Assembly (NCBI GenBank): GCA_900550775.1
Contig: URTH01000031.1
Span: 1-14,548 of the forward strand
Length of the DNA: 14,548 nucleotides
DNA from: an uncultured Eubacteriales bacterium
GTDB lineage: Bacteria; Bacillota; Clostridia; Monoglobales; Monoglobaceae
Reading direction: 5' to 3'
A model generated the notes under the pieces. That model was given only the letters and a program-made list of their open reading frames with translations, was not told where the DNA came from and made no database searches. Positions within the stretch are counted from its first letter, which is position 1. Each line of letters opens with the position of its first letter. Made by a program: the position numbers and the translations under genes. Below are positions 7,701 through 13,184 of this stretch, piece after piece.

Positions 7701-7747
7701 AAAGCTTATCCCATGCCGCCTTTTGGCGCTGTGACGGGATAAGCTTT
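7701..7747. repeat. 12-bp perfect inverted repeat, possible rdgB terminator
   Basis: AAAGCTTATCCC (7701-7712) and GGGATAAGCTTT (7736-7747) are perfect complements around 23 bases that contain a small inner stem (CGCC-TTTT-GGCG). Transcribed rightward, the stem is followed by the pyrimidine-rich CCTTTTCCCCTTTTT, so it might end rdgB transcription, though the T tract is interrupted. Each arm also carries TTATCC, the first half of a DnaA box, in opposite orientation. Confidence 0.6.
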
Positions 7748-7859
7748 CCTTTTCCCCTTTTTCCACACCCCCAACAACAGCGACAGCAACTAAAATATAA
7801 TATATATCATATATAAAAACACAGACTCTCTCATCCTTAGGATTCCCGGATTGTACCTG

Positions 7860-7878
7860 TTTGATACCCCTTATCAAA
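7860..7878. repeat. Small inverted repeat before the kinase promoter
   Basis: TTTGATA (7860-7866), CCCCT, TATCAAA (7872-7878): a perfect 7-bp stem followed by an A-run and eight T (7883-7890). It could be a weak terminator insulating the kinase gene or an operator; the stem is AT-rich. Confidence 0.35.
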
Positions 7879-7906
7879 AAAATTTTTTTTATTTCTAAAA
7901 TAATCC

Positions 7907-7935
7907 TTTACCATCGTTTTTTTCTGTGGTATACT
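7907..7935 (+). promoter_or_regulatory. Extended -10 promoter of the sensor kinase
   Basis: TATACT (7930-7935) is preceded by TG one base upstream (TGGTATACT), an extended -10. TTTACC (7907-7912) at 17 bp is a fair -35. Transcription would start near 7942, only a few bases before the ATG at 7947, which bears on the start-codon choice. Confidence 0.55.
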
Positions 7936-7946
7936 GGTAGGCGAGC

Positions 7947-9770
7947 ATGCAAAATCAAAAGGGAGAAATCGGGGGTGCACAATCGGTGTTTTATCAGCTA
8001 TATTTTCGGCTGACCGCAAAGGTTATGGCAGCCGTTTTGACCGCGGTACTGATTGTCGGCGCCATTTGTTTTTATACAGACGTATCCTCCGCGGAGGATC
8101 GTTTTTATGACGCGGCAAAAGAGGTATCGGGCAGTGAGCTGCCGGACAAGCTTCGTGATTTTTATGAGAGCGGCGGGGACGATACGGCAATTGCAGCACT
8201 GATGGAGAGGGAAATCTTAAACTATGCCGGAAAGCTGGGTCTGACCGAAAATCGGAGCTGTTATGTCTTATCCGCCAGGGATTTAAGCGTGATTTCGCCG
8301 CCCTCACTGTCGGCCGGCCAAATGAGCCAAACCAAGAATTTAAGCGCGGCCATGCGCGGCGGCAAGGGCGAAAAGTCGGGGCTTTTGGATCAGAGCATGG
8401 ACTATGCCTATTTTATCAAAAACGGCAGCCGAACCGAGGACGGTCTGATATTCTATATCCGCGACAATAAAGTCGAAATCCGTGAGATTATGGCCGCATC
8501 GGGAAGAAATATTCTTTTCGCCGTTTTGATCGCCCTTTTGGCGGCGGCCGGCGTGGGATTTTGGATGACCTATACCATGGTTCAGCCGCTGAATCTTTTA
8601 AAGCGCAGGATTGAGCGCTTTGCGGAGGGCGATTTTGCACCGGGGCTTGAAAAGCTGCCCTCCGGCGAGATGGGCAATCTGATCCGTTCGTTTAACCGGA
8701 TCGGGACGGCCATGAACGAGAGCATCAAACAGAATAATACCCAAAAGCATAAGGTCGAGGTCATTTTGGAGCATATCAATAACGGGATTATTGCTTTTGA
8801 CACCAATCAAAGGGTGCTGCATATCAACCCTGCCGCAAAGCGGATGTTTCATATTGACAATCCCGAAACGCTGCGTTTTGACTCCTTTTTTCAAAAATAT
8901 CATGCCGACATCTGCATGGCAGAATTTATGTACTTAGAGCGGTCCAAGACCGAAAAACGGGAGCTTTTGGTCGGCAGTGACCATATCAAGACATATCTGG
9001 TGCCGTTTCAGATGGATCATGATAAGATTGCCGGCGTAGTTTGCGTGTTTGAGGACGTGACCGAGCAGTTTAACCTAGAGAGCGCGCGTCAAAAATTTGT
9101 GGCAGAGGTCTCGCACGAATTAAAAACGCCGCTGACGACCATCCGTACTTATACCGAGACCTTGCTGAGCGGTTATCTGGACGATAAAAAGACGGCGACC
9201 AGTCTTTTGACTACTGTGGAAAATGAGACGGATAAAATGACCGCACTGGTACAAAATCTGTTGATTTTAAACCGTTTTGATATGCAGCGTGTCGATACGC
9301 ATAAGGAATTTTTCTCGATTGACGCACTGCTGCGGCGGCTGACCGATATGTTCCGTCTGGAGGCGGAGCAAAAGGGGCTGACGCTGACCTACAACCGTAC
9401 GACCGAAATCCACGATATTTATGCGGATGAAGATCAGATCGAACGGGCAGTAAAGAATATTATATCCAACTCCATCCGCTATTGCGCCAAAGGGGATAAA
9501 ATCCAGATTTACGCCGGAACTTTGTATAATAACGTGTATATCAAGGTAGAGGACAGCGGAAAGGGAATCCCCAAGGCGGATCTTGCCCATGTGTTTGAGC
9601 GGTTTTATCGGGTGGATAAGGCAAGAAGCCGCGAGAAAGGCGGAACCGGCCTCGGCCTTTCCATCACCAAGGAGATTATCGAAAATCACGGCGGCACCAT
9701 CCAGATCGAGAGTGAGTTCGGGAGGTTCACCCGTGTGACCATTAACCTCCCGGCCAACAAAGTAGAATAA
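7947..9770 (+). CDS. Orphan sensor histidine kinase, WalK/PhoR type
   Basis: A 607-residue membrane sensor kinase. Domains: membrane helix about 24-43; extracytoplasmic sensor about 44-187, mixed alpha/beta and possibly Cache/PAS-like; second helix 189-211; HAMP 212-264; PAS about 268-372; dimerisation domain with phospho-acceptor His390 in AEVSHELKTPLTTIR; ATPase domain with N-box N504-N508, G1 DSGKGI (536-541), FERFYR, and GTGLGL (566-571). All catalytic residues are present. The order matches WalK, PhoR and related kinases. No response regulator gene is adjacent. Orphan kinases in spore formers often feed Spo0A, so that is one possible partner. The ATG at 7947 has no ribosome binding site; the in-frame GTG at 7986, eight bases after GGGGGTG, is an alternative that removes 13 residues. 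A terminator overlaps the stop codon. Confidence 0.93.
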   Translation: MQNQKGEIGGAQSVFYQLYFRLTAKVMAAVLTAVLIVGAICFYTDVSSAEDRFYDAAKEVSGSELPDKLRDFYESGGDDTAIAALMEREILNYAGKLGLTENRSCYVLSARDLSVISPPSLSAGQMSQTKNLSAAMRGGKGEKSGLLDQSMDYAYFIKNGSRTEDGLIFYIRDNKVEIREIMAASGRNILFAVLIALLAAAGVGFWMTYTMVQPLNLLKRRIERFAEGDFAPGLEKLPSGEMGNLIRSFNRIGTAMNESIKQNNTQKHKVEVILEHINNGIIAFDTNQRVLHINPAAKRMFHIDNPETLRFDSFFQKYHADICMAEFMYLERSKTEKRELLVGSDHIKTYLVPFQMDHDKIAGVVCVFEDVTEQFNLESARQKFVAEVSHELKTPLTTIRTYTETLLSGYLDDKKTATSLLTTVENETDKMTALVQNLLILNRFDMQRVDTHKEFFSIDALLRRLTDMFRLEAEQKGLTLTYNRTTEIHDIYADEDQIERAVKNIISNSIRYCAKGDKIQIYAGTLYNNVYIKVEDSGKGIPKADLAHVFERFYRVDKARSREKGGTGLGLSITKEIIENHGGTIQIESEFGRFTRVTINLPANKVE

Positions 9771-9798
9771 AAAAGAAAGGCGGCGCCTTTCTTTTTTT
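9769..9798. terminator. Bidirectional terminator between kinase and SLOG genes
   Basis: The arms AAAAAAGAAAGGC (9769-9781) and GCCTTTCTTTTTT (9785-9797) are perfect complements around GGC, with T-runs on either strand. The kinase stop codon (9768-9770) and the minus-strand SLOG stop codon (9797-9799) both touch the structure, so it ends both convergent genes. Confidence 0.85.
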
Positions 9799-10321
9799 AT
9801 GGACAATAGACGTTATAGATAAGAAGTCCTTTTTGTTTCGCGTATTCATAGGCGATTTTTGTACCGCCTTTTGATGGACGTGACAAGAGGTCTTTTTTAT
9901 CATGCTGACAAGGAGGGACGTAGTTCTCATCATAGTAAATAATGGCATATCTGCTATTTTGAATCATTTCGTAGTTTCTTTCAATATAAACTGCCCTTCC
10001 GGCATGGCATAGTTGATCCGGAAAGTAGGTATCTTCATATCTTTCTAAGAGATGAGACCGATATTGATCATCGATATATGGAAATTCGGCTCTTACGTAG
10101 ATTCTCTTAAGAAAAGAATATTTTGTTTTTAATTGACTGACAATTTTATAACATAAACGATCAAATTGACTTTTACTCCCAAATAAAAATGTGTCAACAT
10201 GATAATTGATGATTAAGTTTTCGATCGCGGACGTTAAATCATTGGCAAGTTTGTCACTGGATATAATTTTTCGATGTCCAAAGAAACAACAGGTATTTAA
10301 TTTTTGAATCTCATTTCTCAC
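9797..10321 (-). CDS. SLOG-superfamily protein (DUF1273-like)
   Basis: A 174-residue soluble protein. The N-terminal NTCCFFGHRKI (9-19) is the opening of the DUF1273/YpsA-like branch of the SLOG superfamily, Rossmann-like folds that bind nucleotides or nucleotide-derived ligands. TFLFGSKSQFDRLCYKIV (44-61) matches the second conserved segment, where a Gly loop and a Phe-Asp pair precede a helix. The C-terminal GGTKIAYEYAKQKGLLIYNV matches the closing segment. The ligand and reaction are unknown. The start is GTG at 10321 with only a weak GGTGAT-like ribosome site. GC content is low: hand counts give 15-24 G/C per 60 bases, against about 38 of 60 in an example line of spoIIE, which suggests acquisition. 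It is divergent from the ribbon-helix-helix gene, with two palindromes between. Confidence 0.8.
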   Translation of the reverse strand: MRNEIQKLNTCCFFGHRKIISSDKLANDLTSAIENLIINYHVDTFLFGSKSQFDRLCYKIVSQLKTKYSFLKRIYVRAEFPYIDDQYRSHLLERYEDTYFPDQLCHAGRAVYIERNYEMIQNSRYAIIYYDENYVPPCQHDKKDLLSRPSKGGTKIAYEYAKQKGLLIYNVYCP

Positions 10322-10342
10322 AATATCACCATCTTAAAAATT

Positions 10343-10367
10343 TTATAGATATATTGTATATCTATAA
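10343..10367. promoter_or_regulatory. Palindromic operator-like site 1 of the SLOG/RHH pair
   Basis: The arms TTATAGATATA (10343-10353) and TATATCTATAA (10357-10367) are perfect complements around TTG. The site lies 22 bp upstream of the SLOG start codon, where a bound protein would block transcription of that gene. It shares the 13-bp core ATATATTGTATAT with site 2. Confidence 0.7.
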
Positions 10368-10393
10368 TGCACATTGTAACACAAAAGCTGAAT

Positions 10394-10420
10394 AAAATAA
10401 ATATACAATATATTTATTTT
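10394..10420. promoter_or_regulatory. Palindromic operator-like site 2 of the SLOG/RHH pair
   Basis: The arms AAAATAAATATA (10394-10405) and TATATTTATTTT (10409-10420) are perfect complements around CAA. The site ends immediately before the GGAG ribosome binding site (10421-10424) of the RHH gene. Its core is that of site 1 in reverse orientation, and the two centres are 52 bp apart, about five helical turns. Autoregulation by the RHH protein, possibly with looping, is the natural inference. Confidence 0.7.
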
Positions 10421-10431
10421 GGAGTGATGAT

Positions 10432-10644
10432 ATGTCTGTGAAGAGTGTGTCGATCAGAATTGAAGAAGAAATGCTGCAAAAGATTGCGTATGTGGCAGAG
10501 TATGAGGGAAGAAGTATAAACAGTCATATTCTTGTTTTAATTCGGAATAACATCAAAGAGTTTGAAGAAAAAAACGGAGTCATCGAGGGTAAAATCTACC
10601 CGGACTGTAATGTAAAGCCGGGCAGCAAACGGAACGTGGAATAA
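10432..10644 (+). CDS. Ribbon-helix-helix DNA-binding protein (Arc/MetJ-like)
   Basis: A 70-residue protein. Residues 2-50 fit the ribbon-helix-helix fold: a beta strand SVKSVSIRIEEEM with alternating small and basic residues that would read the DNA major groove, helix A (MLQKIAYVAEYEGR), the turn RSINSH and helix B (ILVLIRNNIKEFEEKNG). The C-terminal 20 residues are a polar tail. Such proteins bind palindromic operators as dimers and usually repress their own promoters; some act as antitoxins. Here no toxin-like gene follows, since a terminator comes directly after the stop. The partner is the divergent SLOG gene, and the two palindromes in front of it are the likely binding sites. GGAG at seven bases sets the ATG start. 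Confidence 0.85.
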   Translation: MSVKSVSIRIEEEMLQKIAYVAEYEGRSINSHILVLIRNNIKEFEEKNGVIEGKIYPDCNVKPGSKRNVE

Positions 10645-10646
10645 AA

Positions 10647-10686
10647 AGAGAAAGCCGCGGATTTTCCTCCGCGGCTTTCTTTTTTA
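10647..10686. terminator. Bidirectional intrinsic terminator
   Basis: A perfect 12-bp GC-rich stem: AGAAAGCCGCGG (10649-10660), loop of eight bases, CCGCGGCTTTCT (10669-10680), followed by TTTTT. On the minus strand it is followed by CTTTTTAT. It separates the RHH gene from the convergent acyl-CoA synthetase operon. Confidence 0.9.
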
Positions 10687-12357
10687 TTGCTGATAGTTGT
10701 CTGCGTCTTTTTTTCGGATCTGAGCGCGTTTGATCTTTCCGCCAAGGGTCTTTGGCAGCTCGTCCACAAATTCAATCACACGGGGGTATTTATAGGGCGC
10801 TGTGGCATGTTTCACATGGTTTTGCAGCTCTACGATTAACTCCTTTGACGGCTGATAGCCTTTTGCCAGTACAATCGTGGCCTTTACCACTTGGCCGCGG
10901 ATCGGATCCGGCGCGCCGGTGATGGCGCATTCTACCACAGAGGGGTGTTCCATCAAGGCGCTTTCCACCTCAAACGGGCCGATGCGGTAGCCGGAGCATT
11001 TGATGACATCATCGTCCCGGCCGACAAACCAGTAATATCCGTCCTCATCCTGCCAGGCGACATCGCCGGTGTTGTAATAGGCGCCGCCGAGCGCCTTTTT
11101 CGTCAGTTCCGGATTTTTATAGTAGCCGGTAAAAAGTCCGGGCGGCGGATCATTTTGAATATCGGTGACGACAATTTTACCCTCTTCACCACTCTCGGTT
11201 TTTGTCTCCTCAGGCGTAATCAGCGAAAGATGATAAAGCGGCGCCGGCTTTCCCGTAGAGCCGATTTTCGGCTCAAACCAAGGAAAATTCGCAAGCAGTA
11301 CGGTGGATTCCGTCTGTCCGAACCCCTCATAAAGCCGCAGTCCGGTGCGTTCTTTCCAGCGGTAATACACTTCGGGATTCAGCGGTTCTCCGGCGGTGCA
11401 GCAGTGCTTGATACAGGATAAATCGTACTTTGATAAGTCCTCCTGTAAAAAGAAACGAAAAATCGTCGGCGGTGCACAAAATGTTGTAATTTGGTAATCC
11501 ACCATTTTTTGCAGCAGCCGGGTCGGAATAAACTTGTCCATGTCATAGGCAAAAACCACGGCGCCGCAAAGCCACTGACCGTAAATCTTCCCCCAGGAGA
11601 ATTTTCCCCAGCCGGAGTCGGAAACGCTCAGGTGCAGCTTGTTCTCCTGCACCTGCTGCCAGTATTTTGCGGTGACAATGTGACCGAGCGGATATGAGCA
11701 GCTGTGCTGCACCATCTTCGGAAGCCCGGTAGTGCCGGAGGTAAAAAAGATCATAAAAGGATCGCTTGATTTAGTGCGCGCCGTATCGGGGACAGAAAAC
11801 GTGTCCGGCATAGGCGAAACGGCGTCCTCAAAATTCAGCCAGCCGTCACGGTGCTGCTCAATTAAAATTTTGGTAACGGGGTGGTCGATCTGCGGTACGG
11901 CCGCCTCGGTCTGTTCCATCACAAAGGGATCGTCAATGCAGACCATCGCCTTAATGTCGGCCGCATTGGCGCGGTAGACAATATCCTTTTCGGTCAGCAA
12001 AAGACTGCCGGGGATCAAAACGGCGCCGATTTTATGCAGCGCCACGGCGCAAACCCAATATTCCCAGCGGCGGCGCAAAATCATCAGCAAGGTATCGCCT
12101 TTTTGAATCCCGACCGATACAAAAAAGTTTGCGGCGCGATTTGAAAGAGCAGCGATATCCGAAAAAGAAAAGGTCTTTTCGTGACCGTGGTCGTCACACC
12201 AGATCAGCGCCGTCTGATCGGGGCATTTTTCGGCGTAGGTGTCCACGATGTCAAAGCCGAAATTAAAATATTCCGGCACATTGATACGGTAATTTGCAAT
12301 AAAATCCTCATAAGAAGAAAAATCCGTTCTCGGTAAATATTGATTCAGTAAATTCAT
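10684..12357 (-). CDS. AMP-forming acyl-CoA synthetase (medium-chain/ACSM-like)
   Basis: This enzyme activates a carboxylic acid to an acyl-adenylate with ATP and then transfers the acyl group to CoA. The product is 557 residues, normal for the medium-chain acyl-CoA synthetase branch. Motifs in order: P-loop TSGTTGLPK at 206-214, YEGFGQTES at 343-351, YNTGD at 428-432, GRDDDVIKCSGYRIGPFEVE at 446-465, and catalytic Lys541 in LPKTLGGKIKR. The hinge and C-terminal domain are complete. The exact acid (acetate, branched-chain or medium-chain fatty acid, aromatic acid) cannot be read from the sequence. It lies 52 bp downstream of the XRE-cupin gene on the same strand, with a GGAGG site before its ATG and no terminator between, so the two form an operon. 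Confidence 0.92.
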   Translation of the reverse strand: MNLLNQYLPRTDFSSYEDFIANYRINVPEYFNFGFDIVDTYAEKCPDQTALIWCDDHGHEKTFSFSDIAALSNRAANFFVSVGIQKGDTLLMILRRRWEYWVCAVALHKIGAVLIPGSLLLTEKDIVYRANAADIKAMVCIDDPFVMEQTEAAVPQIDHPVTKILIEQHRDGWLNFEDAVSPMPDTFSVPDTARTKSSDPFMIFFTSGTTGLPKMVQHSCSYPLGHIVTAKYWQQVQENKLHLSVSDSGWGKFSWGKIYGQWLCGAVVFAYDMDKFIPTRLLQKMVDYQITTFCAPPTIFRFFLQEDLSKYDLSCIKHCCTAGEPLNPEVYYRWKERTGLRLYEGFGQTESTVLLANFPWFEPKIGSTGKPAPLYHLSLITPEETKTESGEEGKIVVTDIQNDPPPGLFTGYYKNPELTKKALGGAYYNTGDVAWQDEDGYYWFVGRDDDVIKCSGYRIGPFEVESALMEHPSVVECAITGAPDPIRGQVVKATIVLAKGYQPSKELIVELQNHVKHATAPYKYPRVIEFVDELPKTLGGKIKRAQIRKKDADNYQQ

Positions 12358-12409
12358 GATAGTGTCCTCCTTAAAAAGGCGTTTCCGTCAAGGGCGTTTG
12401 CGCAAGGTA

Positions 12410-12976
12410 TTATGATTCGGCAATGATGGTTAAAAGCTGCGCCGTGCTTTCACTGCCGCAGCTTTGCCCGTGGGTAAAGGCCGGATCAAAATAGACGCAG
12501 TCACCCGGATAGAGGGGAAACACCTTGCCGTCCCAGTGAAGATCTACCACGCCCTCCAAAACAAAATTAAATTCCTGACCGCCGTGCCGTGCCAGCGTGG
12601 GCGGCGGATCGTTTGGGTCAAGCCTTACCAATATGGGCTGCATCGCCTTGCCGCTAAAGCGACAGGCCAGATCTTTTAAGTGATAGCCGGGATAACGCTC
12701 CATGCTTTCTCCTTCGCCGCTGCGCACAATCTGAATCGTTTTCAGCTTTGCGCTGACGCCGGTCATAATCTCCGACAAATCAACACCGCAGAGGTTTGCG
12801 ATGTTGCAAATCTGGCTGACCGGGATAATGCTGGCGTTTTGTTCATAGGCAAGGTAGGTTTCAAGAGGAATATTCAGCTTTGCCGCAAATTCCTCCGGGG
12901 TGTAGCCGCAGGCGTCCCGAAGCTCGGTAATACGTTGGGTAATCTCGATAACCTCTTGATTTTGTTTTTCCTCCAT
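12410..12976 (-). CDS. XRE-family regulator with C-terminal cupin domain
   Basis: A 188-residue transcriptional regulator. The start is taken at 12976, where AGAGGG (12985-12990) lies eight bases before ATG (MEEKQNQEV); an in-frame ATG at 13027 has no ribosome site and would add 17 residues. Residues about 10-67 are the helix-turn-helix (ITELRDACGYTPEEFAAKLNIPLETYLAYEQ). Residues about 110-188 are a cupin barrel, with GGQEFNFVLEGVVDLHWDGK and LYPGDCVYFDPAFTHGQSC carrying His/Glu positions typical of ligand or metal binding. Regulators of this build usually sense a small metabolite. The downstream acyl-CoA synthetase is the likely target and its substrate or product the likely ligand, by inference. 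The gene also shares a divergent promoter region with the glycosidase. Confidence 0.9.
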   Translation of the reverse strand: MEEKQNQEVIEITQRITELRDACGYTPEEFAAKLNIPLETYLAYEQNASIIPVSQICNIANLCGVDLSEIMTGVSAKLKTIQIVRSGEGESMERYPGYHLKDLACRFSGKAMQPILVRLDPNDPPPTLARHGGQEFNFVLEGVVDLHWDGKVFPLYPGDCVYFDPAFTHGQSCGSESTAQLLTIIAES

Positions 12977-13024
12977 ATCTGATTCCCTCTTTTCTTTTTT
13001 CGGATGATTGTATGAAAACACATT

Positions 13025-13049
13025 CAATAAAAAACGCAGGTTTTTATTG
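13025..13049 (-). promoter_or_regulatory. Hairpin in the leader of the XRE-cupin mRNA
   Basis: CAATAAAAA (13025-13033) and TTTTTATTG (13041-13049) form a perfect 9-bp stem with a 7-base loop. It sits between the predicted transcription start near 13065 and the start codon. It could be an operator for the XRE dimer or an RNA hairpin; AT-rich pairing makes it a weak terminator. Confidence 0.45.
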
Positions 13050-13071
13050 TCCTTGTCTTGTTATACTACTT

Positions 13072-13100
13072 ATTATAGCCCAGCGGAATCAGAAATTCAA
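13072..13100 (-). promoter_or_regulatory. Sigma-A promoter of the XRE-cupin / acyl-CoA synthetase operon
   Basis: On the minus strand, TTGAAT (13095-13100) and perfect TATAAT (13072-13077) are 17 bp apart. Transcription would start near 13065, giving a leader of about 90 nucleotides. Confidence 0.8.
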
Positions 13101-13121
13101 TCCCCATTTTAAGGTTAGGCC

Positions 13122-13150
13122 TTGAAAAGAAGATAATTTCATATTATACT
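13122..13150 (+). promoter_or_regulatory. Sigma-A promoter of the GH13 glycosidase gene
   Basis: TTGAAA (13122-13127) and TATACT (13145-13150) are separated by 17 bp. The -35 is 21 bp from the -35 of the leftward operon promoter, so the two promoters are back to back and one regulator could affect both. Confidence 0.8.
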
Positions 13151-13184
13151 AGAGGAGAGAAGGAAAAAGAGAGGCTGAAAAACG

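Larger units (their letters stand above)
7599..7946. other. Gene-free stretch with a DnaA-box-like cluster and AT-rich block (candidate origin-like locus)
   Basis: 348 bases without a credible gene. DnaA-box-like 9-mers (consensus TTWTNCACA or TTATCCACA): TTTTCCACT 7600-7608 (+), TTATCAACA 7616-7624 (-), TTTTGCACA 7640-7648 (-), TTTTCCACG 7650-7658 (+), TTTTCCACA 7676-7684 (-), TTATCCAAA 7695-7703 (+), TTTTCCACA 7759-7767 (+). Three match TTWTNCACA exactly and the others have one or two mismatches. The 8-mer TTTTCCAC alone occurs four times in about 170 bp. Then comes a block of 28 A/T in 30 bases (7791-7820), which could be an unwinding element. Clustered boxes beside an AT-rich block are typical of bacterial replication origins. 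There is no dnaA or dnaN in the window, so the origin reading is inference; a DnaA-titration or DnaA-regulated site is possible. Confidence 0.5.

Noticed and set aside
7695..8019. Two short minus-strand ORFs in the gene-free stretch
   Set aside because: No ribosome binding sites, and they run through the AT-rich block and the kinase promoter.
10432..10644. Classical toxin-antitoxin operon with the RHH protein as antitoxin
   Set aside because: No small toxin gene follows; a strong terminator comes right after the RHH stop. The only partner is the divergent SLOG gene.
10891..11421. 176-residue plus-strand ORF inside the acyl-CoA synthetase gene
   Set aside because: Shadow of the minus-strand coding frame; Arg/Gly-rich without domain signs.
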